Assembly: GCF_021049245.1 (NCBI RefSeq)
Contig: NZ_CP088020.1
Location: 1,804,001-1,868,000, forward strand
DNA: 64,000 nt
Reading direction: 5' to 3'
Source of the DNA: Radiobacillus kanasensis
GTDB lineage: Bacteria; Bacillota; Bacilli; Bacillales; Amphibacillaceae
Below are positions 42,597 through 52,095 of this stretch, one piece after another; positions within the stretch are counted from its first letter, which is position 1; each line of letters begins with the position of its first letter. The notes under the pieces were generated by a model. It was not told the origin of the DNA. It saw only the letters and a list, made by a program, of their open reading frames with translations, and ran no database searches. Made by a program: the position numbers and the translations under genes.

Positions 42597-43885
42597 TTCC
42601 TGTTTTATCACCTGAGGAATTTCGTAAGTCTTTTTTTTCGAAGCAGAAAAATAGAGAAGATAATCAGACCATTTTAGAGGACGTTCAACGGATTATTACA
42701 GACGTTCAACAAAATGGGGATAAAGCAATTGAACGGTATGCGGAAATGTTTGATGGGGGAATCCCTTTTAGTTGGCTTGTAAGTGATAAAGAAAAAGAAA
42801 ATGCTTGGAAAGAAGTATCAGAAGACACCATTGCTTCTTTAAAAAGAGCAGCTGAAAATATTCAAATTTTTCACCAGAAGCAGCTTCCGACCTCCCGATT
42901 CATGAATGTAGAAGCGGATATTACCTCAGGACAATTGTATCGCGCTATTGAGAACGTAGGTATCTATGTCCCAGGAGGAACAGCTAGTTATCCTTCCACA
43001 GTTTTCATGAACGCCATTCCTGCGATTATTGCAGGTGTTGAACGAGTCGTAATGGTAAGTCCAGCGAGAAACGGGGAGTCTATTTCTCCCGTTTTGCTAG
43101 TGGCTGCCGAAATCGCAGGAGTTCAAGAGATTTATAAGCTTGGAGGAGCGCAAGCGATTGCGGCGTTGGCGTATGGAACGGAATCTATTCCAAGTGTGGA
43201 TAAGATTGTCGGTCCAGGTAATGCTTATGTAGCAGCAGCAAAGTCGCTTGTTTTTGGAGATGTCGGAATTGATATGATTGCAGGGCCATCAGAAGTGGCC
43301 ATAATTGCCGATGAAACAGCGAATCCAGTATTTATAGCTGCCGATTTAATTGCGCAGGCTGAACACGATGCGTTCGCAAGATCTTTTTTATTCTCGACGT
43401 CGGACAGAATCATGGAAGAAACAAAAATGGAGCTAGAAAAGCAGTGCGCCGTTTTACCTAGAAAAGACATTGCCGAACAAGCTTTACAAAACAGAAGTGC
43501 GATCGTCAAAGTTGCTGATACAGATGAGGCATTTCAGCTAGCTAATCAATTGGCACCAGAGCATTTAGAAATCCAGCTTAGCCAGCCAATGAACTATCTT
43601 GGCAAAGTACGAAATGCCGGTTCCGTATTCTTAGGGAACTATTCTCCGGAACCGTTAGGAGACTATTATGCGGGTCCTAATCACGTATTACCGACGTCCG
43701 GGACGGCCAAGTTCTCTTCTGGACTTTCTGTAGATGACTTTTTAAAGAAAACAACCTTTTTATATTATTCAGAAGCTGCCTTAAACGATGCCGCAACTGA
43801 TATTATGACGCTCGCGAAGGTAGAGCAGCTTGAAGGGCATGCAAGGGCGATACAAGTTAGAGTAGACAATAAGAATAGGGGGTAA
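42593..43885 (+). CDS. hisD: Histidinol dehydrogenase
   Basis: Zinc enzyme that performs the last two oxidations, histidinol to histidine, with NAD. 430 residues with the family signature [37 protein letters not shown], the catalytic AEHDAFARS, and the C-terminal [16 protein letters not shown]. Coupled to hisG by a 4-base overlap (ATGA). hisB starts 5 bases downstream. Confidence 0.98.
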   Translation: MIPVLSPEEFRKSFFSKQKNREDNQTILEDVQRIITDVQQNGDKAIERYAEMFDGGIPFSWLVSDKEKENAWKEVSEDTIASLKRAAENIQIFHQKQLPTSRFMNVEADITSGQLYRAIENVGIYVPGGTASYPSTVFMNAIPAIIAGVERVVMVSPARNGESISPVLLVAAEIAGVQEIYKLGGAQAIAALAYGTESIPSVDKIVGPGNAYVAAAKSLVFGDVGIDMIAGPSEVAIIADETANPVFIAADLIAQAEHDAFARSFLFSTSDRIMEETKMELEKQCAVLPRKDIAEQALQNRSAIVKVADTDEAFQLANQLAPEHLEIQLSQPMNYLGKVRNAGSVFLGNYSPEPLGDYYAGPNHVLPTSGTAKFSSGLSVDDFLKKTTFLYYSEAALNDAATDIMTLAKVEQLEGHARAIQVRVDNKNRG

Positions 43886-43890
43886 GTCTG

Positions 43891-44478
43891 ATGAGAACAG
43901 CTACTAAGTCAAGAAAGACAAACGAGACGTCTATAGAGATTTCTATTAACTTAGACGATCCTAAAGAAGTATCCATCGAAACAGGGGTTGGTTTTTTCAA
44001 TCACATGCTAGAATTATTCGCCAGGCACGGGCGCATCGGCTTAACGGTTAAGGCGGAGGGTGACTTACATATTGATAGTCACCATACGGTGGAAGACGTT
44101 GGGATTGTACTTGGGCAATTGCTTCGTGAAGCACTAGGGGATAAAAAACAAATCAATCGATACGGCGATGCATATGTCCCAATGGATGAATCACTAGGAT
44201 TTGTTGCGTTAGATATTAGCGGAAGACCGTTCTTAGTGTTTGATGCATCGTTTACGACACCATCTTTAGGAAACTTTGATACAGAGCTTGTTCGAGAATT
44301 CTTACAAGCCTTTGCATTTCAATCTGGAATCACGTTACATGCAAAAGTGTTGTACGGAGAAAATACCCATCATAAGATCGAGTCTATTTTTAAAGCGTTA
44401 GGAAGAGCACTATCTAAAGCGATCTCCATTAATCCGGACATTAAAGGGGTAAACTCTACAAAGGGGCTAATAGAATGA
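43891..44478 (+). CDS. hisB: Imidazoleglycerol-phosphate dehydratase
   Basis: Monofunctional dehydratase of 195 residues (no fused phosphatase, which explains the separate hisJ). Manganese-binding motifs [32 protein letters not shown] and the second-half [19 protein letters not shown], plus TKGLIE at the end. ATG after AGGGGGTAAG. Overlaps hisH by 4 bases. Confidence 0.98.
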   Translation: MRTATKSRKTNETSIEISINLDDPKEVSIETGVGFFNHMLELFARHGRIGLTVKAEGDLHIDSHHTVEDVGIVLGQLLREALGDKKQINRYGDAYVPMDESLGFVALDISGRPFLVFDASFTTPSLGNFDTELVREFLQAFAFQSGITLHAKVLYGENTHHKIESIFKALGRALSKAISINPDIKGVNSTKGLIE

Positions 44479-45092
44479 TAGCGATTGTTGATTATGGAAT
44501 GGGAAATGTAGCGAGTGTATCGATGGCGTTTAAACGTCTCGGATACGAGGTTATCTTAACGGACGATCAAGAGCAATTACGTGCAGCCTCCCATATTGTG
44601 TTACCTGGTGTTGGTTCCTTTCAAGCTGCGATGGAAGAAATCGAAGATAGAGGACTACTAGATTTCCTTAGAGAAATGGCAAGAGAAAAGCCGTTTTTAG
44701 GAATTTGTCTCGGCATGCAGCTTTTATTTTCCGATGGCTATGAAGGTGGAAAAACAGAAGGATTAAATCTTATCCCTGGATCAGTAAAAAAAATAGAAAC
44801 CGAATATTTATTGCCACACATTGGTTGGAACGGTTTGCAAATAAAACCCGGATATGACGCTTTCCTCCCGTATGAAGAAAAACATGTGTATTTTGTTCAC
44901 TCCTTCCAAGCTAAAACAGAGGAAAAATATGTGGTGGCGAGCTCGGATTATGGCACAGAAGTTCCAGCGATTGTCAAAAAAGACAACGTGTATGGCATAC
45001 AGTTTCACCCCGAAAAGAGTGGAGAAGTTGGCGTGAACCTATTAAAAACGTTTCTGCAGGAGGTTGCTTATGTTAGTCATTCCAGCCATTGA
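44475..45092 (+). CDS. hisH: Imidazole glycerol phosphate synthase, glutaminase subunit HisH
   Basis: Class I glutamine amidotransferase supplying ammonia to HisF. 205 residues; catalytic Cys in [11 protein letters not shown] (about residue 79) and His/Glu in IQFHPEKSG. Oxyanion region PGVGSFQ. It overlaps hisB by 4 bases and runs 23 bases into hisA in another frame, so the operon is tightly packed. Confidence 0.97.
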   Translation: MIAIVDYGMGNVASVSMAFKRLGYEVILTDDQEQLRAASHIVLPGVGSFQAAMEEIEDRGLLDFLREMAREKPFLGICLGMQLLFSDGYEGGKTEGLNLIPGSVKKIETEYLLPHIGWNGLQIKPGYDAFLPYEEKHVYFVHSFQAKTEEKYVVASSDYGTEVPAIVKKDNVYGIQFHPEKSGEVGVNLLKTFLQEVAYVSHSSH

Positions 45093-45771
45093 TCTGATTG
45101 ATGGGAAATGTGTTCGCCTTTATCAGGGCGATTTTAGTAAAACAATGGCCGTTGGTGGGGATCCAGTAGACCAGTTACATCAGTTTGTAAAAAGTGGAGC
45201 CAAGATGGTTCATATCGTTGATTTGGACGGGGCGCGTAACGGGGCAGCCAGACAGTATGAGTTGATCCGTTTGCTATGCAACCAATCTACCGTACCTATT
45301 CAAGTTGGAGGCGGTATTCGTACGATGGAAACCGTTGAAAAATTATTGGAAGCTGGTGCAACAAGATTGGTACTAGGAACATCAGCTTTAGAAGATGAGG
45401 TTTTCTTAGATGCCGCTCTACAAAAGTATTCCTCTCATATCGTAGTGGGAATTGATGCAAAGGATGAAATGGTTGCAACACGAGGGTGGGAAACGATCAC
45501 AGAAACGCATTACATCGATTTTGCGAAGAAAATGGAAGAGAAAGGCGTAGAAACAATTGTATTTACCGACATATCAAGAGACGGAACATTAACGGGTCCT
45601 AATTTACAACAATTAGAAGCAATTAAAAATGCAGTCCATGTCAAAATTGTCGCCTCAGGTGGAGTAAAGGATAATCAAGATTTAGAAGATTTAAAAGCGA
45701 TTGGCATCGAGGAAGCAATCGTAGGAAAAGCCATCTATGATGGGAAAGTAACCGTAATGGGGGATATCTAA
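45070..45771 (+). CDS. hisA: ProFAR isomerase HisA
   Basis: TIM-barrel isomerase of the fourth histidine step. 233 residues; half-barrel motifs [15 protein letters not shown] with Asp8-type base, GGGIRTMETV, and VFTDISRDGTLTGPN with the second catalytic Asp, ASGGVKD. AGGAGGTTGC fits the ATG at 45070; a TTG two codons earlier is less likely. Its stop touches the hisF start (TAAATG). Confidence 0.97.
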   Translation: MLVIPAIDLIDGKCVRLYQGDFSKTMAVGGDPVDQLHQFVKSGAKMVHIVDLDGARNGAARQYELIRLLCNQSTVPIQVGGGIRTMETVEKLLEAGATRLVLGTSALEDEVFLDAALQKYSSHIVVGIDAKDEMVATRGWETITETHYIDFAKKMEEKGVETIVFTDISRDGTLTGPNLQQLEAIKNAVHVKIVASGGVKDNQDLEDLKAIGIEEAIVGKAIYDGKVTVMGDI

Positions 45772-46536
45772 ATGATAGTGAAGCGGATTATTCCATGTCT
45801 GGATGTAAAAGAAGGAAAGGTCGTGAAGGGGACAAACTTCGTTTCTTTAAGGGAATTAGGAGACCCTGTTCAAATGGCATCTTTTTATTCGCAGCAAGGA
45901 GCTGATGAAATTATATTTTTAGATATTTCGGCTACGAATGAAGGAAGACAAACGATGATTGATATCGTTAAAGAAACGGCCAATCAAGTGTTTGTACCAT
46001 TTACCGTTGGTGGGGGAGTTCGAACAGTTGAGGATATGACGACGCTTTTAAAAGCTGGTGCAGACAAAGTTGGGATTAATTCTGCCGCTGTTGCGAACCC
46101 TGATGTCATCACAGAAGGAGCGAACCGATTTGGTTCCCAATGTATCGTAGTAGCCATCGACGCTAAGTGGTTTGAGGATGGGTGGCATGTGATGACACAT
46201 GGTGGAAAAGTAGATTCAGGTTTAGATGCCTTGGAATGGGCAAAAACAGTGGAACAAAAAGGTGCAGGAGAAATTCTACTTACAAGTGTAGATACGGATG
46301 GGGTAAAGGATGGCTTCGACATTAGATTAACGAATGCGGTTGTTGATGCAGTAAGAATTCCCGTTATTGCTTCTGGTGGCTGTGGTAGTCCTGAGCATTT
46401 CCCGGAAGTATTTAATAAAACAGATGTTTCTGCCGCATTAGCTGCTTCGATTTTTCATGAGAACACCTTTTCCATCGAAGAAGTGAAGCAAACCTGTATG
46501 AGAGAAGGAGTGTCTGTTCGTGAATCTGGATTTTAG
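45772..46536 (+). CDS. hisF: Imidazole glycerol phosphate synthase, cyclase subunit HisF
   Basis: TIM-barrel cyclase that uses HisH ammonia to form imidazoleglycerol phosphate and AICAR. 254 residues: [19 protein letters not shown] (first catalytic Asp), [32 protein letters not shown] (second Asp), [11 protein letters not shown]. Immediately after hisA and overlapping hisIE by 17 bases. Confidence 0.98.
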   Translation: MIVKRIIPCLDVKEGKVVKGTNFVSLRELGDPVQMASFYSQQGADEIIFLDISATNEGRQTMIDIVKETANQVFVPFTVGGGVRTVEDMTTLLKAGADKVGINSAAVANPDVITEGANRFGSQCIVVAIDAKWFEDGWHVMTHGGKVDSGLDALEWAKTVEQKGAGEILLTSVDTDGVKDGFDIRLTNAVVDAVRIPVIASGGCGSPEHFPEVFNKTDVSAALAASIFHENTFSIEEVKQTCMREGVSVRESGF

Positions 46537-47185
46537 CAAAGGTTTAATACCCGCTGTCGTTGTAGATAATGAAACGGATCAAGTACTAATGGTTGCCTAC
46601 ATGAATGAAGAAGCCTATCAAAAAACCTTAGAGACAAAAGAAACGTGGTTTTATTCCCGATCCCGTGATGAACTATGGCATAAAGGGGCGACGTCTGGAC
46701 ATACACAAAAAGTAGAATCCATACAGGTGGACTGTGATGAAGATACCGTACTCATCCGCGTTACACCTAATGGTCCAGCATGTCATACGGGTGAGAAGAC
46801 TTGTTTTTATCGTGAAGTGAATCTAAACACGGGAGAGCTAGGCAAAGCAGCTACACTATTAGATACCATCTATCAACAGCTGTTTGAAGAAATTGAGGAT
46901 CGAAAAGTAAACAAGGTCGAAAACTCTTATACGAACTATTTATTCGAAAAAGGAATAGATAAAATAGGGAAAAAAGTGATTGAAGAAGCGGGTGAAGTTG
47001 TCATCGCCGCTAAAAATGCTGACATAGAAGAAATCGTGAAAGAAGTAGCGGACTTGATATACCATAGTTTTGTTTTAATGGCCGATCAAGAGGTATCTTT
47101 AGCAGAGGTAGAAAAAGAACTAGCAAATCGCACGAAGAAAAAAGGAAATAGTAAAGGGGATCGTGCGGAAATTGAAAGTTGGTAA
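46520..47185 (+). CDS. hisI: Bifunctional HisI-HisE (PR-AMP cyclohydrolase/PR-ATP pyrophosphatase)
   Basis: Fusion of 221 residues carrying steps two and three of the pathway. N-terminal cyclohydrolase (about 1-110): [20 protein letters not shown] and zinc cysteines in VDCDEDT and [14 protein letters not shown]-terminal pyrophosphohydrolase (about 115-200): [29 protein letters not shown] and [17 protein letters not shown] start at 46520 inside hisF, after AGAGAAGGAG. Last gene of the operon. Confidence 0.97.
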   Translation: MNLDFSKGLIPAVVVDNETDQVLMVAYMNEEAYQKTLETKETWFYSRSRDELWHKGATSGHTQKVESIQVDCDEDTVLIRVTPNGPACHTGEKTCFYREVNLNTGELGKAATLLDTIYQQLFEEIEDRKVNKVENSYTNYLFEKGIDKIGKKVIEEAGEVVIAAKNADIEEIVKEVADLIYHSFVLMADQEVSLAEVEKELANRTKKKGNSKGDRAEIESW

Positions 47186-47232
47186 GTATATAAATTACCA
47201 TAATTTTATTATGTAAACTTAATAACAAAAAC

Positions 47233-47263
47233 AGTACTCCTAATCTAATAGGTTAGGAGTACT
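47233..47263 (-). terminator. Terminator between hisI and msrA
   Basis: 11-bp perfect stem AGTACTCCTAA / TTAGGAGTACT. The T-rich tail is on the minus strand (towards hisI), so it mainly ends msrA; it may slow the his transcript as well. Confidence 0.78.
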
Positions 47264-47271
47264 CATATCGA

Positions 47272-47796
47272 TTACCAATGCATGTGGATGAAATCATCTC
47301 TGCCAGATTTGGCTCGATCTTCTTTGTATTCTTTCTCATTTTTTTTATAAAAATCTTGGTGATAGTCTTCTGCAGGATAGAACGTTGAAGCAGGTAATAT
47401 AGTTGTTACAATAGGTTGTTTGAATCTACCACTATTATGGAGTGCAAGTTTGGATTGCTCTGCGAGTTCTTTTTGCGTATCATTGTGCACAAATATGGCC
47501 GTTCTATATTGTGGTCCACGGTCATGAAACTGTCCACCTTCATCTGTTGGGTCTATTTGTGGCCAATAAAGGTCCAGGATTGTTTCATAGTTAATTTTAT
47601 TTGGGTCAAAAACAATTTGCACCGCTTCGTAGTGTCCTGTCGTTCCCGTTTTTACTTGTTCATAAGTTGGATTTTCAACATGGCCACCTGTATATCCAGA
47701 AGTGACACTCTCCACACCATCCCATTGATCAAACGGTTTGACCATACACCAAAAACATCCACCAGCAAAAGTTGCCTTCTCAAGTTGATTGTTCAT
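47272..47796 (-). CDS. msrA: Peptide methionine sulfoxide reductase MsrA
   Basis: Repairs S-form methionine sulfoxide in proteins. 174 residues; catalytic Cys in [11 protein letters not shown], then [46 protein letters not shown] and the C-terminal [10 protein letters not shown]. The GCFWC motif has a second cysteine. AGGAGTGTG fits the ATG at 47796; the in-frame start at 47838 has none. Single gene, no msrB beside it. Confidence 0.96.
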   Translation of the reverse strand: MNNQLEKATFAGGCFWCMVKPFDQWDGVESVTSGYTGGHVENPTYEQVKTGTTGHYEAVQIVFDPNKINYETILDLYWPQIDPTDEGGQFHDRGPQYRTAIFVHNDTQKELAEQSKLALHNSGRFKQPIVTTILPASTFYPAEDYHQDFYKKNEKEYKEDRAKSGRDDFIHMHW

Positions 47797-47948
47797 GTCT
47801 TTCACACTCCTATTGATCTTAATTCGATATATTATCACTTTTTTATAGAAGATAACAGAATTAAGTTCTAAAACTACTTTGAAAATTATATAATTATTTA
47901 CAATTAACTACATTTTATGTTTAATTTAAAGGTGAAGGGGGCGATCAT

Positions 47949-49364
47949 TTGAACGATACATATAAGTTAGATTTCTCACAAATGGTAGAAAATCTATTAA
48001 GTGGCGTCATGATTTTAGATAAAAGAGAGATTGTGTATGCCAATACTTATTGCTATAAACTTCTAGAATATAATGAAGATGATCCCATTAAACTAGATGA
48101 AATATTACATCCAGACTATTATCAAATCTGCAAAGAACGGTTAAATCGAGTGTATAACAATCAGGAAACAGTAGAATTAATGGAGCAAAGGTTCATAAAA
48201 AAATGTGGTTCCATTATAAGTGTAGAACTATTTGCAACCCCCTATATCGTTGATGACAGAATATTAGCGCAAGTCCACTTCAGAGATATTTCAGAGAGCA
48301 AACAATACAAAGAGGAGCTCGAGCATAGTAAACATAAATATCGAATGATAAGTGAAAATATATCTGACATCGTCTCCGAAGTATCCCTGGACGGAACTAT
48401 TCTATACATATCTCCATCTATTAAAGAACTCATTGGATATGATGCAAAACATATAATCAACGAGCCATTACTAAATTTTATCCATGAAGATGACCACTCT
48501 ACGGTATTACTGTTAAAGGAACAGTTACTTAAAGGGGAAAAGCAAGTGACCATCCGCTATCGGGTGCGTAAGATTTACGGGGAATATGTCTGGGTGGAAT
48601 CGCGTGGTAAACTCATGCACCATCCCAAAAAAGTCACTGTAATTATCGATACAAGAAATATTACCCAACGATTGAAAACGGAGAAATTACTTCGTCAATC
48701 GGAAAAATTAGCAGTTATCGGTGAACTAAGTGCGGGAGTTGTCCATGAAATCAAAAATCCACTAACTTCTATTAAGGGTTTTCTGCAACTGATGGAAGCT
48801 GGCACCATTAAAACAGAAGATTATATAAGTATTCTAAACATTGAAATTGAGCGTATCGAACAAATTGCGAGTGACCTATTAGGATTCGCAAAGCCGAGTG
48901 AAGAATTAAAACCAGAGTATTTAGATGTGGTTTTAGATGAAGTGATTTTTCTTTTGAATGCACAAGCAAATAAGAAAAATATTTTGATTGAATGGGAAAA
49001 GCCAAGTAAAGAAATAACGGTACTTGGTGAAAAGAACCAGCTTAAACAAGTCTTCATAAACTTAGTGAAAAATGCAGTAGAGGCTTCAGATTTTAATACG
49101 AAGATTAGTGTTGCTATGGAGCAGCGAGAAAAAGAAGTTATTGTAAGAATTACCGACCAAGGTCACGGAATACCGGAAGAAACTTTGTCGAAAATCGGCG
49201 AATCCTTTTTTACTACAAAGGAAAAAGGGACAGGTCTTGGGTTAATGGTAACCCATAAAATAATCGAAAATCACAAAGGAACCATTGACATCGAAAGTGA
49301 AGTAGGCAAAGGAAGTACGTTCACCGTGACCTTACCTGTGTTTTTAGTAAATGTTTCAGCTTGA
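47949..49364 (+). CDS. Orphan soluble sensor kinase with two PAS domains
   Basis: 471 residues without membrane spans: PAS 1 (about 8-118, MVENLLSGVMILDKREIVYAN), PAS 2 (about 128-240, SDIVSEVSLDGTILYISPS), phospho-acceptor domain with GVVHEIKNPLTSIKGF (His about 268), ATPase domain with NLVKNAVEA, DQGHGIP and FFTTKEKGTGLGL. No regulator gene nearby; like the kinase at 13816 it looks like a feeder of a phosphorelay such as Spo0F/Spo0A, as KinA-type kinases are. TTG start at 47949 after GAAGGGGGCG. Inferred role only. Confidence 0.88.
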   Translation: MNDTYKLDFSQMVENLLSGVMILDKREIVYANTYCYKLLEYNEDDPIKLDEILHPDYYQICKERLNRVYNNQETVELMEQRFIKKCGSIISVELFATPYIVDDRILAQVHFRDISESKQYKEELEHSKHKYRMISENISDIVSEVSLDGTILYISPSIKELIGYDAKHIINEPLLNFIHEDDHSTVLLLKEQLLKGEKQVTIRYRVRKIYGEYVWVESRGKLMHHPKKVTVIIDTRNITQRLKTEKLLRQSEKLAVIGELSAGVVHEIKNPLTSIKGFLQLMEAGTIKTEDYISILNIEIERIEQIASDLLGFAKPSEELKPEYLDVVLDEVIFLLNAQANKKNILIEWEKPSKEITVLGEKNQLKQVFINLVKNAVEASDFNTKISVAMEQREKEVIVRITDQGHGIPEETLSKIGESFFTTKEKGTGLGLMVTHKIIENHKGTIDIESEVGKGSTFTVTLPVFLVNVSA

Positions 49365-49436
49365 TACGAACCTTTTCTTTCTATTATACTAGTAAGGTTC
49401 GAGATACTAGATATCCGAAGAGAGAAGGGTTAATAC

Positions 49437-50327
49437 ATGAAACGATCTAATATACTTCTAGTAGACGGCATGGCATTGTTGTTTCGAGGCTTCTATGCGA
49501 CAGCCTATTCTGGCAATTATATGGTAACAAGCAAAGGCGTCCCGACAAATGCAATTTTTGGATTTTTAAAGTACTTTTTAAACGCAGTCGAGACCTTTCA
49601 ACCAACCCATGTTATTTGCTGTTGGGATATGGGGAGTAAAACATTCCGAACAGAATTGTATGACGGGTATAAAGCAAATCGAGGGGAGCCGCCTGTAGAA
49701 CTCATCCCACAATTTGATTTAGTAAAAGAAGTGGTAGAGGCATTTGACGTTCCAAATGTTGGGATCGTAGGTTATGAAGCAGATGATTGTATTGGTACGT
49801 TAGCCAAGCAGTATCGCCAAGATCATGATGTTGTAATCGTCACAGGAGATCAAGATATTTTGCAACTCGTTGATCATCATATATCTGTTGCTATTATGCG
49901 AAAAGGGCAAGGAAATTATGAAGTGTTCGAACAAGATTCTTTTGTCGAACAAAAAGAGCTAACCCCCAGCCAAATTATTGATTTAAAAGGGTTAATGGGG
50001 GATACTTCGGATAATTACCCTGGTGTAAAGGGCATTGGAGAAAAGACCGCGATTAAGCTACTAAAGCAATACGAATCAATCGATGGTATTTTGCTTCATT
50101 TGGATGAGCTTACTAAAGGGATTAAGACAAAAATTGCTTCCGATTTGGACATGTTACATTTGTCTAGACAGTTAGCAGAAATTCATTGTGAGGTACCGGT
50201 CACTTGTTCCTTAGAGGCTGCACTTTGGAAAACGGATACGAATTTGGTAGAAGAAAAGCTTCTTGAACTTGAGATGAAAAATATGATGCGATTCGTTGAA
50301 CGCGCGACAGCATTTGTGACTCCGTAG
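49437..50327 (+). CDS. ypcP: 5'-3' exonuclease YpcP (FEN/PolA N-terminal type)
   Basis: 296-residue stand-alone flap endonuclease/5'-3' exonuclease, related to the N-terminal domain of DNA polymerase I. Metal-binding acidic residues are visible in LLVDGMALLFRGFYA, GYEADDCIG, VTGDQDILQLV and LKGLMGDTSDNYPGVKGIGEKTA (helix-hairpin-helix). It probably helps remove RNA primers together with PolA. AGAGAGAAGGG precedes the ATG. sspL follows. Confidence 0.95.
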   Translation: MKRSNILLVDGMALLFRGFYATAYSGNYMVTSKGVPTNAIFGFLKYFLNAVETFQPTHVICCWDMGSKTFRTELYDGYKANRGEPPVELIPQFDLVKEVVEAFDVPNVGIVGYEADDCIGTLAKQYRQDHDVVIVTGDQDILQLVDHHISVAIMRKGQGNYEVFEQDSFVEQKELTPSQIIDLKGLMGDTSDNYPGVKGIGEKTAIKLLKQYESIDGILLHLDELTKGIKTKIASDLDMLHLSRQLAEIHCEVPVTCSLEAALWKTDTNLVEEKLLELEMKNMMRFVERATAFVTP

Positions 50328-50382
50328 AGGTTGTTTGGATAGGGTCCTGAATTTGTGAAACACTAAGCTCGGAGGTGTTTTC

Positions 50383-50520
50383 ATGACGAGAAAGAATCAT
50401 AATCAACACAAACAACCAGGCAATGGTGTTAATCCACAAGGGTTAACAGAAGATGAGGCGAATCAACGACCTAAGTCTCAATTAGAGGACCGAGCTAAAA
50501 AAAGAAATACGAAAACTTAA
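50383..50520 (+). CDS. sspL: Small acid-soluble spore protein L
   Basis: 45-residue hydrophilic peptide: GNGVNPQGLTEDEA then PKSQLEDRAKKRNTKT. The VNPQG and PK-x-x-LE-x-RAKK-x-NTK blocks are the SspL family signature (about 42 residues in B. subtilis). GGAGGTG lies 6 bases before the ATG at 50383. It belongs to the minor spore-core proteins made in the forespore; I could not see a clear sigma-G promoter. Confidence 0.85.
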   Translation: MTRKNHNQHKQPGNGVNPQGLTEDEANQRPKSQLEDRAKKRNTKT

Positions 50521-50549
50521 GGTTATGGATTTTTTCCATAACCTTTTCC
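50519..50549 (+). terminator. Terminator after sspL
   Basis: 10-bp perfect stem AAGGTTATGG / CCATAACCTT, followed by TT and a pyrimidine run; it starts within the sspL stop codon. Confidence 0.87.
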
Positions 50550-50575
50550 TTCGTATAGACTAGGGAAGAGATAGG

Positions 50576-50941
50576 ATGAAAACGATACATAATGTCAAAA
50601 TATTTGGTCCGGTTTTGGACGAGCAAACGAGATGTACACATTACCACAGTCCAACAGATATCATTGCCATCTTGTTTCCATGCTGCCAGCGATTTTATCC
50701 GTGCTACAAATGTCATGAAGAGGAAACGAACCATGCACCTGTAAAATGGAAGGAATCCCAGTTTAATACGGAAGCGATTCTTTGTGGACAATGCGGTGCA
50801 AAGCTCACGATACATGAATATATGAAAAATGGAGCTTGCTTGACGTGTAAAGCATCGTTTAACCCAGGTTGTAAGCATCACTATCCGATTTACTTTGAAC
50901 AGCCTACTGAAAGCGCTGAAGAAAAGAGAAGAACTCTTTGA
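50576..50941 (+). CDS. CHY zinc finger protein
   Basis: 121 residues with the CHY-type zinc-binding module: RCTHYHSPTDIIAI, CCQRFYPCYKCHEE, then LCGQCGAKLT and ACLTCKASFNPGCKHHYPIYF. At least nine cysteines and several histidines would hold two or three zinc ions. In bacteria such short proteins have no known job; eukaryotic relatives (Pirh2, Hot13) handle ubiquitin or mitochondrial thiols. AGAGATAGG precedes the ATG. Its last 38 bases overlap the end of gltC on the other strand. Confidence 0.88.
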   Translation: MKTIHNVKIFGPVLDEQTRCTHYHSPTDIIAILFPCCQRFYPCYKCHEEETNHAPVKWKESQFNTEAILCGQCGAKLTIHEYMKNGACLTCKASFNPGCKHHYPIYFEQPTESAEEKRRTL

Positions 50942-51806
50942 CAAATTGGTAAAATACTTTCTCAGAAGGTGCTAAGTTACGATGCTTCGGTGTGATAATA
51001 CCGACAGACCTTTTCAGCTCCGGTGTGTTGATTTTTATTTTTTTGGTAAATCGCGGTGTAGATTCATAAAATGTACTCTCCGGTAAAATGGTCACACCAA
51101 TCCCAGCGGAAACTAATCCTTTAATGGCGTCTAAATCTTCTCCTTCTGAAGTAATATTTGCAGAAAAGCCAGCCTGCCTACAGCCTTCCACCACAATTTT
51201 ATGCAATACATACCCTTCCGGAAAAACAACAAAATCCTCGTTCCGTAGATCATTTAAATGAATGCTCGGTTTATCAGATAATGGGTGTTTAGCCGGAACT
51301 AATGCATACAGATTCTCGGTAAATAAAATATGTCCAGAAATGTCGGGATCATCTGTAGGAACAGGTCCTAAGAAGGCAACATCAATTTCCCGATTTTTAA
51401 CGGCATCAATTAAAAAGGCATAGGATCCTTGGCGTAGCTGGAAAGCAATATTCGGATATTTTTGTTTGAATTCCGATATAACCGTTGGTAATAAATGTCC
51501 AGCAAGGCTGGTTGGAAAGCCAATTTTAATCGATCCTCGCTCTGGATCTAAGTATTCATCAATCTGCTTTTTGGCATGATCGATTGCTTTCATTGCCGTT
51601 TTTGTATGTGTTAAAAATACTCTCCCTATGTGTGTAAGCTTCACATTCCGTCCTTCCCTTTCGAATAGGGATACCCCTAGCTCGGCTTCCAGATTAGCAA
51701 TTTGTCTACTAATCGCAGATTGGGCAACATGTAAATTTTCCGCAGCTTCTGATACGTGCTCTCTTTCGGCAACTTCCATAAAATAACGTAATTGTCTAAG
51801 CTCCAT
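50904..51806 (-). CDS. gltC: LysR-type activator GltC of glutamate synthase
   Basis: 300 residues: N-terminal winged helix (MELRQLRYFMEVAEREHVSEAAENLHVAQSAISRQIANLE in full agreement with GltC) and a C-terminal periplasmic-binding-like effector domain (IGFPTSLAGHLLP onward) that in GltC reads 2-oxoglutarate versus glutamate. GGGGAGGAA precedes the ATG. It is divergent from gltAB with a GltC-type dyad between, so it should repress itself and activate gltAB, as in B. subtilis. Confidence 0.95.
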   Translation of the reverse strand: MELRQLRYFMEVAEREHVSEAAENLHVAQSAISRQIANLEAELGVSLFEREGRNVKLTHIGRVFLTHTKTAMKAIDHAKKQIDEYLDPERGSIKIGFPTSLAGHLLPTVISEFKQKYPNIAFQLRQGSYAFLIDAVKNREIDVAFLGPVPTDDPDISGHILFTENLYALVPAKHPLSDKPSIHLNDLRNEDFVVFPEGYVLHKIVVEGCRQAGFSANITSEGEDLDAIKGLVSAGIGVTILPESTFYESTPRFTKKIKINTPELKRSVGIITPKHRNLAPSEKVFYQFVKEFFSFLQRFQ

Positions 51807-51828
51807 TTTTGCAATTCCTCCCCAACTA

Positions 51829-51843
51829 ATCTCAAAGCGAGAT
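51829..51843 (+). promoter_or_regulatory. GltC box
   Basis: ATCTC-N5-GAGAT, the same arms and spacing as the GltC box I of B. subtilis. It lies 22 bases upstream of the gltC start and in front of an AT-rich gltA promoter region (TATATT-like -10 near 51855). Confidence 0.75.
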
Positions 51844-51918
51844 AGTTCTAATCTATATTATATATTGTTTAGATTAATAAGAAAACCTACAATAGAACTA
51901 AGACACCTTAAAATGTGT

Positions 51919-52059
51919 GTTCAAAAAGGAGGACAAAAAGCGCAAAGAAATTCAAGGCGGCGTAGTTTCGAGTACCAGAATGTATGCTTTTCATACATGA
52001 GGAACGGAGAAGCAAGCCAACGCAGAAGTTCAATGCGATTTTTCCCGGACTTTTTGAAC
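51919..52059 (+). repeat. 141-bp MITE-like element in the gltA leader
   Basis: Bounded by perfect 10-bp inverted ends GTTCAAAAAG (51919-51928) and CTTTTTGAAC (52050-52059). Inside is a hairpin ATGTATG / CATACAT. It is more GC-rich than its surroundings. Related sequences are, as I recall, widespread between genes of Bacillaceae. It lies between the gltA promoter and ribosome binding site, so it is transcribed as a structured leader. Confidence 0.65.
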
Positions 52060-52095
52060 AACCTCAAAAGGAATAGAGAGAACGGGGGCGTAAAC

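Noticed and set aside
51865..52095. N-terminal extension of gltA by 77 codons
   Set aside because: The extension translates the inverted-end repeat; the catalytic Cys must be near the mature N-terminus, which fits the ATG at 52096.
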